From assembly GCF_037948395.1 (NCBI RefSeq), contig NZ_CP149940.1:2914001-2978000 (forward strand): a stretch of 64,000 nt of DNA, written 5' to 3'. The translations under genes and the position numbers were made by a program. The stretch is from Serratia nevei. Its GTDB lineage: Bacteria; Pseudomonadota; Gammaproteobacteria; Enterobacterales; Enterobacteriaceae. Below, in pieces: positions 18,250-27,704 of the stretch; the first letter of the stretch is position 1, and each line of letters starts with the position of its first letter. The notes beneath the pieces are model-generated. The model saw only the letters and a program-made list of their open reading frames with translations, had not been told where the DNA came from and made no database searches.

Positions 18250-19692
18250 ATGTCCAGACGGCTCAGAAGAACCAAAATCGTTACCACCCTGGGTCCGGCT
18301 ACAGACCGCGACAATAATCTGGAAAAGATCATTGCCGCCGGCGCCAACGTAGTTCGGCTTAACTTCTCCCACGGCAGCCCGGAAGACCACCAGGCTCGCG
18401 CTGACAAAGTGCGTGAAATCGCCGCCAAACTGGGACGTCACGTCGCTATCCTCGGCGATCTGCAAGGGCCGAAAATCCGCGTATCCACCTTCAAGGAAGG
18501 CAAAATCTTCCTCAACGTGGGCGATAAATTCCTGCTGGACGCCAACCTGTCAAAAGGCGAAGGCGATAAAGAAAAAGTCGGTATCGACTATAAAGGCCTG
18601 CCTGCCGACGTGGTGCCGGGCGATGTCCTGCTGCTCGACGACGGCCGCGTTCAGCTGAAAGTGCTCGAAGTTCAGGGCATGAAAGTGTTTACCGAAGTCA
18701 CCGTCGGCGGCCCGCTGTCCAACAACAAGGGCATCAACAAACTCGGCGGTGGCCTGTCGGCCGAAGCGCTGACCGAGAAAGACAAGGCAGACATCGTGAC
18801 CGCCGCCAAGATTGGCGTCGATTACCTGGCGGTCTCCTTCCCGCGTACCGGTGAAGACCTGAACTATGCTCGTCGCCTGGCGCGCGACGCCGGCTGCAAC
18901 GCCAAGATCGTGTCCAAGGTTGAGCGCGCCGAAGCAGTCTGCAGCGACGAAGCGATGGACGACATTATTCTGGCCTCCGACGTGGTCATGGTTGCCCGTG
19001 GCGACCTCGGCGTTGAAATCGGCGATCCGGAACTGGTCGGCATTCAGAAGAAACTGATCCGCCGCGCCCGTACCCTGAACCGCGCGGTGATCACCGCGAC
19101 CCAGATGATGGAGTCGATGATCACCAACCCGATGCCGACCCGCGCCGAAGTCATGGACGTGGCCAACGCCGTACTGGACGGCACCGACGCCGTTATGCTG
19201 TCGGCGGAAACCGCCGCCGGCCAATACCCGGCGGAAACCGTGGCGGCGATGGCGCGCGTTTGTCTGGGCGCCGAGAAGATCCCAAGCATCAACGTCTCCA
19301 AACACCGCCTGGACGTGCAGTTCGACAATATCGAAGAAGCGATTGCCATGTCTTCGATGTATGCCGCCAACCACCTGAAAGGCGTTACTGCGCTGATCGC
19401 CATGACAGAGTCCGGCCGCACCGCGCTGATGATGTCGCGCATCAGCTCCGGTCTGCCGATTTTCGCCATGTCGCGTCATGAGCACACGCTGAACCTGACC
19501 GCGCTGTATCGCGGCGTGACGCCGGTGTATTTCGACAGCCACAAAGACGGCGTGATCGCCGCCAATGAAGCCGTCAATCGCCTGCGCGACAAAGGCTTCC
19601 TGGTCTCCGGCGATCTGGTGATCGTCACCCAGGGCGACGTGATGGAAACCGTCGGCACCACCAATACCAGCCGTATCCTGCGCGTCGAGTAA
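18250..19692 (+). CDS. pykA: Pyruvate kinase II (PykA type)
   Basis: The 480-residue enzyme (E. coli PykA 480) converts phosphoenolpyruvate and ADP to pyruvate and ATP. Motifs: [14 protein letters not shown] (about 6-19), [13 protein letters not shown] (about 35-47), the catalytic lysine in [13 protein letters not shown] (about 218-230), the metal/PEP site [12 protein letters not shown], and [10 protein letters not shown]. The C-terminal domain contains the effector pocket of the AMP/sugar-phosphate-activated PykA isozyme, not the fructose-1,6-bisphosphate-activated PykF. It is downstream of hexR with its own promoter region. Confidence 0.97.
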   Translation: MSRRLRRTKIVTTLGPATDRDNNLEKIIAAGANVVRLNFSHGSPEDHQARADKVREIAAKLGRHVAILGDLQGPKIRVSTFKEGKIFLNVGDKFLLDANLSKGEGDKEKVGIDYKGLPADVVPGDVLLLDDGRVQLKVLEVQGMKVFTEVTVGGPLSNNKGINKLGGGLSAEALTEKDKADIVTAAKIGVDYLAVSFPRTGEDLNYARRLARDAGCNAKIVSKVERAEAVCSDEAMDDIILASDVVMVARGDLGVEIGDPELVGIQKKLIRRARTLNRAVITATQMMESMITNPMPTRAEVMDVANAVLDGTDAVMLSAETAAGQYPAETVAAMARVCLGAEKIPSINVSKHRLDVQFDNIEEAIAMSSMYAANHLKGVTALIAMTESGRTALMMSRISSGLPIFAMSRHEHTLNLTALYRGVTPVYFDSHKDGVIAANEAVNRLRDKGFLVSGDLVIVTQGDVMETVGTTNTSRILRVE

Positions 19693-19707
19693 TCCACGCC
19701 GCAGACG

Positions 19708-19744
19708 AAATGCCGGCCGGCTCACGTTGGCCGGCATTTTTTTT
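19708..19744 (+). terminator. pykA terminator
   Basis: A long stem (AAATGCCGGCC with GGCCGGCATTT) with a ten-base loop is followed by eight Ts. Confidence 0.9.
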
Positions 19745-19777
19745 GCCCTGACACCGCCATAAAAGACGGAGAACGCC

Positions 19778-20659
19778 ATGCTCCACCAACACACTCCCGC
19801 AGCGAGCGGTGATGAGCTCGATCTCGACGGCCACGGCCTGACGCAGCTCGACGAGTCGCCGTTAGCCGGCCACGCGCTGCGCAAGATTAGCCTGTACGAC
19901 AATCAGCTGACGGCCTTCCCCGCCTCGATCTTCCGGCACCGAAATCTGCGGGTGCTGAATATCTCCTGTAATCAGCTCGACCGCCTGCCGCCGGAGATTG
20001 GCCAGCTGCAACAGCTCGAGATGTTCGATTTTGGCCACAATCGCGCAAGCGAACTCCCCGAAGAACTGGGGCAGCTGCATCGGTTGAAATACCTCTATCT
20101 GAGCGATAACGGCTTTAGCGATCTGCCGCGCTCGCTGGCGCAGCTGCAGCAACTCATCTATCTCAATGCGACCGACAACCGCCTGGCCGTTTTGCCTCAG
20201 GCGATACCGAGGCTTGCGGCATTGCAAGAGCTGCGTTTATACAACAATCGCATCGGCAGCCTACCCGCCGAAATTGGGCAACTGCGCGCGCTGCGCGAAC
20301 TGCATATCATGAAAAATGCCCTGACTTCGCTGCCGGCGGAAATGGCTCAGCTCGGTGAGCTGGAGATACTCGACGCAGCTAACAATGCCATCGCCGAGCT
20401 GCCGCTGGCCTTCTGCCGGCTGCCGCGGTTGAGCGAGTTGAACCTGCGTTTCAATCAGCTGACGCGTCTGCCGGAAAATATCGGCCAGCTGACGGCGCTG
20501 AGAAGTCTGGACCTGCGCGCCAACCGCCTGAGCGACCTGCCGGAAAGCCTCGGCGAACTGAGCCGCCTGCGCAAGCTGGACCTGCGCTGGAATGATTTCA
20601 CCCGCACGCCTAAAGTCGTCGACATCCTGCGGGCTCGCGGCTGTCTGGTGCACATCTGA
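19778..20659 (+). CDS. Leucine-rich repeat protein
   Basis: The 293-residue protein is built almost wholly of about ten leucine-rich repeats of 23 residues of the form LxxLxLxxNxLxxLPxxIGxL, as in LRFNQLTRLPENIGQL and LRANRLSDLPESLGEL. This class is the short SDS22/plant-like bacterial LRR. There is no signal peptide, transmembrane helix or attached enzyme domain, so it should be a cytosolic, solenoid-shaped protein-binding scaffold, partner unknown. The start has GGAGAA seven bases upstream. It is absent from the E. coli pykA-lpxM neighbourhood, so the gene is an insertion here. Confidence 0.88.
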   Translation: MLHQHTPAASGDELDLDGHGLTQLDESPLAGHALRKISLYDNQLTAFPASIFRHRNLRVLNISCNQLDRLPPEIGQLQQLEMFDFGHNRASELPEELGQLHRLKYLYLSDNGFSDLPRSLAQLQQLIYLNATDNRLAVLPQAIPRLAALQELRLYNNRIGSLPAEIGQLRALRELHIMKNALTSLPAEMAQLGELEILDAANNAIAELPLAFCRLPRLSELNLRFNQLTRLPENIGQLTALRSLDLRANRLSDLPESLGELSRLRKLDLRWNDFTRTPKVVDILRARGCLVHI

Positions 20660-20663
20660 AGAG

Positions 20664-20693
20664 ACGCCGGCCGGGTTGTGGCCCGGCCGGCGT
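20664..20693. terminator. Hairpin between the LRR gene and lpxM
   Basis: A perfect 12-bp GC-rich stem (ACGCCGGCCGGG with CCCGGCCGGCGT, six-base loop) stands between the two convergent stops. No T-run follows on either side. Confidence 0.5.
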
Positions 20694-20708
20694 TAGCGGT
20701 AGACAGGA

Positions 20709-21677
20709 TTAACGATACAGATCGTCGCGCGAGTAAGGTTCAATCTCCCCTTCCTTGCGCGTCTTCAGCAGTTTGAGGATCCAGGTGTACTGCTCCGGGT
20801 TCGGGCCCACCAGATTTTCCACCTCTTCGTTCATGCGGCGGGCAATGCGCGGATCGTCGGCTTCGGCCAGGTCATCCATCGGCTCGCGGATATAAATGTC
20901 CAGCATGCTGGTTTTGCCGTCGTACACCGGGAATAAAGGCACGATCGCCGCACGACACACCTTCATCAACCGGCCTACCGCCGGCAGCGTCGCCTTATAG
21001 GTCGCGAAGAAATCGACGAACTCGCTGTGCTCCGCGCCATGATCCTGATCGGGCAGGTAGTAGCCCCAATACCCCTGCCGCACCGAACTGATAAACGGTT
21101 TGATGCCGTCGTTGCGCGCGTGCATGCGGCCGCCGAATTTACGCCGCACGGCATTCCACAGGTAGTCGATCAGCTGATTACGCTGATTGTGGAACATCGC
21201 GGCCATCGGTTGGCCGCGCGCGGCCATCAGCATCGCCGGCACATCCACCGCCCAGCCGTGAGGCACCAGGAAAATGACGTTGCGCCCTTCCGCCCGGACC
21301 TTGTCCAGCACCTCTTCACCGTGCCAACGCACGCGCTTGAGCACTTTCTCCGGCTTGGTGCAGGCCAGTTCCGCCATCAGCACCATCGACTGCGGCGCGC
21401 AGGCGAACATCTGGTCGATGATGTGCTCACGTTCGCTTTCCGGCAGCTCCGGCAAGCAATAAAGCAAATTGATGCGGGCACGACGGCGTGCGCCCTTCGC
21501 CAGCTTGCCGGCCAGTTTGCCGACCGCCCCCAGCACCGGATCGCGCAGGCGCGCAGGCACCAGCGAAATGCCGGCCATCAGGCCGGTTCCCAACCACACG
21601 CCCCAGTAGCGCGGATATAAAAAGGCTTTCTGAAACTGCGGGATGAACTCTACGTTCGATTTCTTCTCGTTTTGCAT
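20709..21677 (-). CDS. lpxM: Lipid A myristoyltransferase LpxM
   Basis: The 322-residue protein (E. coli 323) transfers the last secondary acyl chain, usually myristate, to Kdo2-lipid A at the inner membrane. The HX4D acyltransferase motif is VPHGWAVD (about residue 139), followed by the family stretch HARNDGIKPFISSVRQGYWG. An N-terminal hydrophobic segment (about 26-45) anchors it. I choose ATG 21677, seven bases after AAGAG; ATG 21683 would add two residues. It is downstream of mepM on the same strand, but a hairpin stands between them. Confidence 0.95.
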   Translation of the reverse strand: MQNEKKSNVEFIPQFQKAFLYPRYWGVWLGTGLMAGISLVPARLRDPVLGAVGKLAGKLAKGARRRARINLLYCLPELPESEREHIIDQMFACAPQSMVLMAELACTKPEKVLKRVRWHGEEVLDKVRAEGRNVIFLVPHGWAVDVPAMLMAARGQPMAAMFHNQRNQLIDYLWNAVRRKFGGRMHARNDGIKPFISSVRQGYWGYYLPDQDHGAEHSEFVDFFATYKATLPAVGRLMKVCRAAIVPLFPVYDGKTSMLDIYIREPMDDLAEADDPRIARRMNEEVENLVGPNPEQYTWILKLLKTRKEGEIEPYSRDDLYR

Positions 21678-21767
21678 GCACATGCTCTTTGCTTAGCGAT
21701 TCGGCTAATCATAATTGCCATCACCGATTTTGCAATTAACAACCGCGAACCGCCCAGATAAAACAGC

Positions 21768-21789
21768 ATCGGCCCGCAATCAGGCCGAT
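21768..21789 (-). terminator. mepM terminator candidate
   Basis: ATCGGCC and GGCCGAT form a 7-bp stem with an eight-base loop, followed on the minus strand by GCTGTTTTAT. A separate GGCGC-CGAA-GCGCC hairpin lies at about 21799-21815. Confidence 0.5.
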
Positions 21790-21826
21790 GAAATTGACGG
21801 CGCCGAAGCGCCGGAAAAAGGGGGTA

Positions 21827-23149
21827 TTAATCCAGCTGCAGCTGAGGAACCACTTCCTTCACCTGCGCCAGATAATCGCTGCGGTCTTTGCCGCTCAGCC
21901 CTTCGGAACGCGGCAACTTGGCCGTCAGCGGGTTCACCGCCTGTTGGCCGGTCCACAGTTCAAAGTGCAGGTGCGGCCCGGTGGAGCGCCCGGTGTTGCC
22001 GGAAAGCGCAATGCGATCGCCGCGTTTCACCTTCTGGCCCGGTTTCACCAGCAGTTTTTTCAGGTGCATATAGCGCGTGGTGTACTGGCGACCGTGACGG
22101 ATCGCCACATAGTTGCCCGCCGCGCCGCTGCGTTTGGCGATCACCACCTCACCGTCGCCGACCGCCAGCACCGGCGTGCCGACCGGCATGGCAAAATCGA
22201 CGCCCTTGTGCGGCGCCACGCGGCCGGTCACCGGGTTCACGCGACGCGGGTTGAAGTTGGAGGAGATGCGGAACTGTTTCATGGTCGGGAAACGCATGAA
22301 GCCGCGCGCCAGGCCAGAGCCCTGGCGATCGTAGAATTTGCCGTCTTCGGCGCGGATCGCATAGTAATCTTTGCCGCCGGTGCGCAGACGCACGCCCAAC
22401 AGCTGGCTTTGCGATTTCTTACCGTCGAAATGCTCGCGCGACATCAGCACGGAGAACTGGTCGCCTTTGCGCAGCTTGCGGAAATCGAGCTGCCACTGCA
22501 GCGCCTTGATCACCGCATTTATTTCGTTACGGCTCAGTCCGGCGTCGCCGGCGCTGCTGACGAAGCTGCCGTTGACCCGGCCGCTGATCACGTTGTTGCG
22601 CCATTCACCCTGCTGCGCCTCTTTCGACTCTTTGAAGCTATTGCCGACGCGGTCATAGGTACGGGTTTCGCGGCGGGAAACTTCCCAGGTCAACTGCTGC
22701 AGATCGCCCGCATCATTGACGGTCCACGACAGCTGTTGGCCGATCTTCAGATTACGCAGATCGCGGTTTTGCGAAGCCAGCAAGGTGACATCCGACATAT
22801 CGATGCCGTACTGCGTCAGAATGCTGCCGAGGGTGTCGCCGGTGGAAACCACATATTCATGCACGCCATCGTCGCCGGCATCTTTCTGATCCAGCTCATC
22901 CTGCGGGATTTCGTCATCGGGGGTGGGTTGGTCGGCATCAATCGGTTCACTGGCTTCAGGGAGCAATGACCGCATCTGGCTGGATTCTAACTCGACGCTC
23001 TTGGCAATGGGGTTGTGTTCTGGGTGGTAAACAAAAGGCCGCCAAACAGCGACGGCCAATGTGACGACTGTCAGCGACCCCAGCATGACGCGGTGGGGCC
23101 GTGGCAGGTTGTTATACGCCAGAGCGATAGTTCGGACTATCTGCTGCAC
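21827..23149 (-). CDS. mepM: Murein DD-endopeptidase MepM
   Basis: At 440 residues it equals E. coli MepM. It has an N-terminal membrane anchor (about 20-38), a LysM domain (about 96-145, HEYVVSTGDTLGSILTQYGI), an OapA-like middle part and a C-terminal M23 peptidase domain. The zinc ligands are in HKGVDFAMPVGTP (H and D, about 313-317) and GPHLHFE (about 395). It cleaves D-Ala-mDAP cross-links to let new glycan strands be inserted. It lies next to znuA in the usual enteric order. Confidence 0.96.
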   Translation of the reverse strand: MQQIVRTIALAYNNLPRPHRVMLGSLTVVTLAVAVWRPFVYHPEHNPIAKSVELESSQMRSLLPEASEPIDADQPTPDDEIPQDELDQKDAGDDGVHEYVVSTGDTLGSILTQYGIDMSDVTLLASQNRDLRNLKIGQQLSWTVNDAGDLQQLTWEVSRRETRTYDRVGNSFKESKEAQQGEWRNNVISGRVNGSFVSSAGDAGLSRNEINAVIKALQWQLDFRKLRKGDQFSVLMSREHFDGKKSQSQLLGVRLRTGGKDYYAIRAEDGKFYDRQGSGLARGFMRFPTMKQFRISSNFNPRRVNPVTGRVAPHKGVDFAMPVGTPVLAVGDGEVVIAKRSGAAGNYVAIRHGRQYTTRYMHLKKLLVKPGQKVKRGDRIALSGNTGRSTGPHLHFELWTGQQAVNPLTAKLPRSEGLSGKDRSDYLAQVKEVVPQLQLD

Positions 23150-23170
23150 TCGATATTATCCTCATAAGCT

Positions 23171-24118
23171 TTACTTCAGGCAGCTCACGTACTGGTTTGA
23201 CATCTGAGTCAGGAATTTCCCGTAGCTGTCCTTCCCCAGCGCGATGCCGATGCCCAGCGGGTCCAGCGTTCCGGAACGCACTTTGGTACCCTTGGCGACG
23301 GCATTGATTACGGCCGGCCTGAATTGTGGCTCAGCAAAAACGCATACCGCTTTCTGCTCAACCAACTGTGTTCGAATTTGGTGTAGGCGCTGTGCTCCAG
23401 GCTGAATTTCGGGATTGACGGTGAAATGGCCCAGCGGACTCAAACCGTAGTGTTTCTCAAAGTAGCCGTAAGCATCATGAAAAACAAAATAACCCTTACC
23501 TTGCACAGGCGTAAGCATGTTACCAACATTTTTGTCAGTTTGCGTCAGCAGATTCTCGAACTGGCGCAGGTTTGCGTCTAATTTGTCCTTATTTTGCGGC
23601 ATAAGTTCCAACAATCTGTCGTGAATCGCGATCGCGGTCACTTTTGCTATCTCCGGCGACAGCCAAACGTGCATATTGTACTCGCCGTGATGATGCCCAT
23701 GATCGTCATCGGCATGGTTATGCGCTTCGCCTGCATGATCATGATCGTCGTCATCTTCGCCTTTCATCAGCAACGGCTTCACCGCCGGCAGTTCGCTGAT
23801 GGCCAGTTTGCGGGTTGCCGAGATCGGCACCAGCGCCTTGTTCAGGAACGCCTCCATGTCCGGCCCAACCCACAGCACCAGGTCCGCAGAGCGCAAACGC
23901 TGGATATCGGAAGGGCGCAGCGCAAAATCGTGCGGTGAAGCGCCGTCCGGCAGCAACACCTCGGTCGGCGTCACGCCGTCGGCGATGGCCGATGCGATAA
24001 AGCCTAGCGGACGAATCGAGGTCACCACCGCAGCGGAAGCGCTGCTCAGCGGGCCGGCCATCAACAGTGCGCTGGCCAGCAGCGTGCGCTGCAGCCATTT
24101 ATTTTTCTTTGCCATCAT
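23171..24118 (-). CDS. znuA: Zinc ABC transporter periplasmic binding protein ZnuA
   Basis: ZnuA captures Zn2+ in the periplasm for ZnuCB. The mature part carries the zinc-site histidines ([32 protein letters not shown]) and the acidic histidine-rich loop at about 120-145 ([20 protein letters not shown]), thought to help collect zinc. C-terminal cysteines ([13 protein letters not shown]) form the usual disulfide. I start at ATG 24118 because GGGA stands seven bases upstream and the result is a normal 27-residue signal peptide. The ATG at 24139 is possible but lies only 10 bases from the Zur box. Confidence 0.93.
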   Translation of the reverse strand: MMAKKNKWLQRTLLASALLMAGPLSSASAAVVTSIRPLGFIASAIADGVTPTEVLLPDGASPHDFALRPSDIQRLRSADLVLWVGPDMEAFLNKALVPISATRKLAISELPAVKPLLMKGEDDDDHDHAGEAHNHADDDHGHHHGEYNMHVWLSPEIAKVTAIAIHDRLLELMPQNKDKLDANLRQFENLLTQTDKNVGNMLTPVQGKGYFVFHDAYGYFEKHYGLSPLGHFTVNPEIQPGAQRLHQIRTQLVEQKAVCVFAEPQFRPAVINAVAKGTKVRSGTLDPLGIGIALGKDSYGKFLTQMSNQYVSCLK

Positions 24119-24148
24119 CAGTAATCCCATCGTTTTCATCAACAAGGC

Positions 24149-24165
24149 GTGATATTATAACATTC
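24149..24165. promoter_or_regulatory. Zur box between znuA and znuCB
   Basis: Read on the minus strand, GAATGTTATAATATCAC matches the core of the Zur operator (GAAATGTTATANTATCACATTTC). It sits in the short divergent znuA/znuC intergenic region and would repress both transcripts when zinc is plentiful. Confidence 0.8.
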
Positions 24166-24193
24166 GCTTCGTTCTGCAACCTGTAATCTCGAG

Positions 24194-24952
24194 ATGTCTA
24201 CACTGATAACGCTAAAAAATATCTCCGTCGCCTTCGGCAGCCGCAAGGTGCTGTCGAACATTTCCCTCAGCCTGCAACCCGGCCGTATTCTCACGCTGCT
24301 GGGCCCGAACGGCGCGGGCAAGTCTACGTTGGTGCGCGTGGTGCTGGGATTGGTCAAACCGACCGCCGGCACGCTGGAGCGTGAGCCCGATCTGCGCATT
24401 GGCTACGTGCCGCAAAAGCTGCACCTCGACGCCACCCTGCCGTTGACCGTCAGCCGCTTTATGCGTCTCAAGCCCGGCGTAAAGAAAGCCGACATTCTGC
24501 CGGCGCTCAAGCGCGTGCACGCCGCCCACCTGCTCGACCAGCCGATGCAAAAGCTCTCCGGGGGCGAAAACCAACGCGTGCTGCTGGCGCGAGCGCTGCT
24601 GAACAAACCGCAGCTGCTGGTGCTGGACGAACCCACGCAAGGGGTGGACGTCAACGGCCAGCTGGCGCTGTACGATCTCATCGATCAGCTGCGTAAAGAG
24701 CTGGGCTGCGCCGTGCTGATGGTCTCGCACGATCTGCATCTGGTGATGGCGAAAACCGACGAGGTCTTGTGCCTCAATCAGCACATCTGCTGCTCCGGGG
24801 CACCGGAGGTGGTGTCGATGCATCCCGAATTCATCGCCATGTTCGGCAACCGCGGCGCAGAGCAACTGGCGGTGTATCGCCACCATCACAACCACCGTCA
24901 CGACCTGCAGGGAAGAATTGTCTTGAAGAAAACCGGGAGCCGCGAAGCATGA
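24194..24952 (+). CDS. znuC: Zinc ABC transporter ATP-binding protein ZnuC
   Basis: The 252-residue ABC ATPase has Walker [16 protein letters not shown] (about 37-51), signature [16 protein letters not shown] (about 123), Walker [14 protein letters not shown] (about 145) and a switch histidine in MVSHDLH. A histidine-rich C-terminal tail ([10 protein letters not shown]) is typical of ZnuC. It powers zinc import with ZnuB and ZnuA. Its stop overlaps the znuB start (ATGA). Confidence 0.97.
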   Translation: MSTLITLKNISVAFGSRKVLSNISLSLQPGRILTLLGPNGAGKSTLVRVVLGLVKPTAGTLEREPDLRIGYVPQKLHLDATLPLTVSRFMRLKPGVKKADILPALKRVHAAHLLDQPMQKLSGGENQRVLLARALLNKPQLLVLDEPTQGVDVNGQLALYDLIDQLRKELGCAVLMVSHDLHLVMAKTDEVLCLNQHICCSGAPEVVSMHPEFIAMFGNRGAEQLAVYRHHHNHRHDLQGRIVLKKTGSREA

Positions 24953-25734
24953 TTGAACTGTTACTTCCCGGCTGGCTGGCTGGCGTGTTGTTGGCTGGCG
25001 CCGCCGGGCCGCTGGGTTCCTTCGTGGTCTGGCGTCGCATGTCCTACTTTGGCGATACCCTGGCGCACGCCTCGCTGCTCGGCGTCGCCTTTGGTCTGCT
25101 GCTGGACATCAATCCCTTCTATGCGGTGATCGCCATTACGCTGCTGCTGGCTCTGGCCCTGGTGTGGCTGGAACGCCGCCCGCAGCTTTCAGTGGATACC
25201 CTGCTCGGCATTCTGGCCCACAGCGCCCTGTCGCTCGGGCTGGTGGTGGTGGCGTTGATGTCTAACGTGCGGGTCGATCTGATGGCCTACCTGTTCGGCG
25301 ATCTGCTGTCGGTCACGCTGAGCGATATCCTGATGATCGCCGGCGGCGTCGCCGTGGTGCTGCTGGTGCTATGGTGGCAGTGGCGCGATCTGCTGTCGAT
25401 GACCATCAGCCCGGAGCTGGCGCACGTCGACGGCGTTAACCTGGTGCGCGCACGCACCGTATTGATGCTGGTCACCGCCTTGACCATCGGTCTGGCGATG
25501 AAATTCGTCGGCGCGCTGATCATCACCTCACTGCTGATCATTCCGGCCGCCACCGCTCGCCGCTTCGCGCGCACGCCGGAACAGATGGCCGGCGTCGCGG
25601 TGCTGCTCGGCATGGTGGCCGTCACCGGCGGCCTGACCTTCTCGGCGTTTTACGATACGCCGGCCGGCCCTTCGGTGGTGCTCTGCGCCGCCGTGCTGTT
25701 CACGCTGAGCCTGTTCAAAAAACAGCAGGCCTGA
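24949..25734 (+). CDS. znuB: Zinc ABC transporter permease ZnuB
   Basis: The 261-residue membrane protein (E. coli 261) is an ABC-3 family permease with about eight transmembrane helices. It begins [20 protein letters not shown] and includes the family motif [15 protein letters not shown] (about 35-49). ATG 24949 overlaps the znuC stop; a longer upstream reading frame is only the out-of-frame znuC sequence. It transports zinc into the cytosol. Followed by a cluster of hairpins. Confidence 0.96.
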   Translation: MIELLLPGWLAGVLLAGAAGPLGSFVVWRRMSYFGDTLAHASLLGVAFGLLLDINPFYAVIAITLLLALALVWLERRPQLSVDTLLGILAHSALSLGLVVVALMSNVRVDLMAYLFGDLLSVTLSDILMIAGGVAVVLLVLWWQWRDLLSMTISPELAHVDGVNLVRARTVLMLVTALTIGLAMKFVGALIITSLLIIPAATARRFARTPEQMAGVAVLLGMVAVTGGLTFSAFYDTPAGPSVVLCAAVLFTLSLFKKQQA

Positions 25735-25752
25735 TTAAAGCCAGGATATGAC

Positions 25753-25778
25753 AAGGGCCGCTGATGCGGCCCTTTCTA
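25753..25778 (+). terminator. Hairpin 1 after znuB
   Basis: AAGGGCCGC-TGAT-GCGGCCCTT, a perfect 9-bp stem, is followed by TCT only. A near-identical hairpin recurs at 25912-25937. Confidence 0.65.
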
Positions 25779-25785
25779 CTGCTGA

Positions 25786-25819
25786 CAGAGGAGGAAAAAA
25801 CGCGGTTTTTCCTCCTCTG
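25786..25819. repeat. 14-bp perfect inverted repeat after znuB
   Basis: CAGAGGAGGAAAAA (25786-25799) pairs perfectly with its reverse complement at 25806-25819 around a six-base loop. One arm reads as a Shine-Dalgarno sequence and the other as an anti-Shine-Dalgarno sequence. No T-run follows. Confidence 0.8.
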
Positions 25820-25831
25820 GGGTGAGCAGCC

Positions 25832-25860
25832 GAAAATCAATGAATTGATTTTCCTTTTTT
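25832..25860 (+). terminator. Hairpin 3 after znuB with T-run
   Basis: GAAAATCAA-TGAA-TTGATTTTC, a 9-bp AT-rich stem, is followed by C and six Ts. The weak stem makes it a doubtful terminator. Confidence 0.45.
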
Positions 25861-25911
25861 ATGTGCGCCTTCTATAGACCCGGTAACGTCATCAAGTTCA
25901 ACATTAACGTC

Positions 25912-25937
25912 AAGGGCCGCAGATGCGGCCCTTTTTT
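25912..25937 (+). terminator. Hairpin 4: strong terminator before ruvB
   Basis: AAGGGCCGC-AGAT-GCGGCCCTT runs into six Ts, a classical Rho-independent terminator on the + strand. It differs from hairpin 1 only in the loop and flanks. An 8-base direct repeat TAACGTCA (25884-25891 and 25905-25912) precedes it. Confidence 0.8.
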
Positions 25938-25953
25938 ATGACGGGTGGAAAAC

Positions 25954-26958
25954 TTATGCTTCGCGCTCGAGCCCGAAGTGCCGGTAGGCATGCTGCGTCG
26001 CCAGGCGGCCGCGCGGCGTGCGCTGGATAAAGCCCTGCTGGATCAGGAACGGCTCGATCACGTCCTCAATGGTTTCGCGCTCTTCGCCGATCGCCGCCGC
26101 CAGGTTGTCCAGCCCGACCGGACCACCGGTGAACTTGTCGATAATCGCCAGCAGCAGTTTGCGATCCATATAGTCGAAGCCTTCGGCATCGACGTTGAGC
26201 ATATCGAGCGCCTGCGCCGCCACCGAACCGCTGATCACCCCGTTGGCGCGCACTTCGGCGAAGTCGCGCACCCGGCGCAACAGGCGGTTGGCGATACGTG
26301 GCGTCCCCCGCGCACGGCGGGCCACTTCATGGGCACCCTCGTCGGACAGTTCCAACCCCAGGCACCCGGCGCTGCGCGAGACGATGTGCTGCAAATCCGC
26401 CACCTGATAAAACTCCAGCCGCTGGACAATGCCGAAGCGATCGCGCAGCGGCGAGGTCAGCGAGCCGGCGCGGGTGGTGGCACCCACCAGCGTGAACGGC
26501 GGCAAATCGAGCTTAATCGAACGCGCCGCCGGCCCTTCGCCGATCATGATATCCAGCTGGTAGTCTTCCATCGCCGGATACAGTACTTCTTCCACCACCG
26601 GTGACAAGCGGTGAATTTCGTCGATGAACAAGACGTCGTGCGGTTCGAGGTTGGTCAGCATCGCCGCCAAATCGCCCGCCTTCTCCAGCACCGGGCCGGA
26701 AGTGGTGCGCAAATTCACGCCCATTTCGTTGGCCACGATGTTGGCCAGGGTGGTTTTCCCCAACCCTGGCGGGCCAAAGATCAGCAGATGGTCGAGCGCG
26801 TCGCCGCGCTGCTTGGCCGCCTGAATGAAGATCTCCATCTGCTCGCGCACGTGCGGCTGGCCGACGTATTCGGTCAGCAGCTTGGGACGAATGGCGCGAT
26901 CGAGGATCTCTTCTTCGTTGATCGGTTCGGCGGAAATCAGGCGATCGGCTTCAATCAT
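25954..26958 (-). CDS. ruvB: Holliday junction branch-migration helicase RuvB
   Basis: The 334-residue AAA+ ATPase drives branch migration of Holliday junctions with RuvA. Walker A is [14 protein letters not shown] (about 60-73), Walker [12 protein letters not shown] (about 110), and a C-terminal winged-helix domain carries RTPRGRLAT. It is second in the ruvAB operon, 19 bases after ruvA. The operon has a LexA box upstream of ruvA, so it should be SOS-induced. Confidence 0.98.
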   Translation of the reverse strand: MIEADRLISAEPINEEEILDRAIRPKLLTEYVGQPHVREQMEIFIQAAKQRGDALDHLLIFGPPGLGKTTLANIVANEMGVNLRTTSGPVLEKAGDLAAMLTNLEPHDVLFIDEIHRLSPVVEEVLYPAMEDYQLDIMIGEGPAARSIKLDLPPFTLVGATTRAGSLTSPLRDRFGIVQRLEFYQVADLQHIVSRSAGCLGLELSDEGAHEVARRARGTPRIANRLLRRVRDFAEVRANGVISGSVAAQALDMLNVDAEGFDYMDRKLLLAIIDKFTGGPVGLDNLAAAIGEERETIEDVIEPFLIQQGFIQRTPRGRLATQHAYRHFGLEREA

Positions 26959-26977
26959 TATCTACCCCTTTTCGGCC

Positions 26978-27592
26978 TTACAGGGCGGCGCGCAGCGCGT
27001 CGCGGATCAGGGTTTCGCAGTCGGCGCCCGGCTTGGCAATCTTGCTGACCATGCGGCTGGCTTCTTGCGGCTTATAGCCCAGCGCCACCAGCGCCGAAAC
27101 GGCCTCGGCTTCCGCGTCCACATCCGGCGCTTTGTCGGTGGCAGACGGCAGGCTGATCTCGCTGCTGCTATTGAACAGGTCGCCGTTAAGCCCTTTGAAA
27201 CGGTCTTTCATCTCTACCACCAGGCGCTCGGCGGTTTTTTTGCCCACGCCCGGCAGCTTGACCAGTGCAGTGATCTCTTCGCGCTCCACCGCGCTGACGA
27301 ACTGCTGCGCGGACATGCCCGACAGGATCGCCAGCGCCAGCTTCGGCCCGACGCCATTGACCTTGATCAGTTCGCGGAACAGCGCGCGCTCCTGCTTGTC
27401 GTTGAAACCGTACAGCAGCTGCGCGTCTTCACGCACCACGAAGTGGGTAAACACGATGGCCTCTTGCCCCAGTTCCGGCAGCTCGTAAAAGCAGGTCATC
27501 GGCATGTGTACCTCATAGCCCACGCCGTTCGCCTCCAGTAACACCAGCGGCGGCTGCTTTTCCAGAATATTTCCTCTGAGACGACCTATCAT
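26978..27592 (-). CDS. ruvA: Holliday junction DNA helicase subunit RuvA
   Basis: The 204-residue protein (E. coli 203) begins [20 protein letters not shown] and has an OB-fold, two helix-hairpin-helix motifs ([14 protein letters not shown] and [14 protein letters not shown] at about 70-85 and 108-121) and the C-terminal RuvB-binding domain III. Tetramers hold the four-way junction and load RuvB. First gene of ruvAB. Confidence 0.98.
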   Translation of the reverse strand: MIGRLRGNILEKQPPLVLLEANGVGYEVHMPMTCFYELPELGQEAIVFTHFVVREDAQLLYGFNDKQERALFRELIKVNGVGPKLALAILSGMSAQQFVSAVEREEITALVKLPGVGKKTAERLVVEMKDRFKGLNGDLFNSSSEISLPSATDKAPDVDAEAEAVSALVALGYKPQEASRMVSKIAKPGADCETLIRDALRAAL

Positions 27593-27663
27593 TTACCCTC
27601 CTGCAGAATGACCGGGCATGGCGCCCTGCCATGCCGTTGCTGGTAAAGCTTATAACATAAAAA

Positions 27664-27685
27664 AGGCTGGATGAATATCCAGCCT
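27664..27685 (-). terminator. ruvC terminator, overlapping the ruvAB SOS box
   Basis: AGGCTGGAT-GAAT-ATCCAGCCT (9-bp stem) is followed on the minus strand by six Ts, ending the ruvC transcript 20 bases after its stop. Confidence 0.8.
27667..27682 (-). promoter_or_regulatory. LexA (SOS) box of ruvAB
   Basis: CTGGATGAATATCCAG fits the LexA pattern CTG-N10-CAG and closely resembles the E. coli ruvA box. It lies 75 bases before ruvA and inside the ruvC terminator stem. Confidence 0.65.
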
Positions 27686-27704
27686 GAGCAATCATCGCTT
27701 TGCG

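Noticed and set aside
18550..19902. 450-codon frame opposite pykA
   Set aside because: Shadow of pykA that crosses the pykA terminator.
25832..25853. Fur box in GAAAATCAATGAATTGATTTTC
   Set aside because: The palindrome does not follow the GATAATGATAATCATTATC pattern and lies after znuB, not before a gene.
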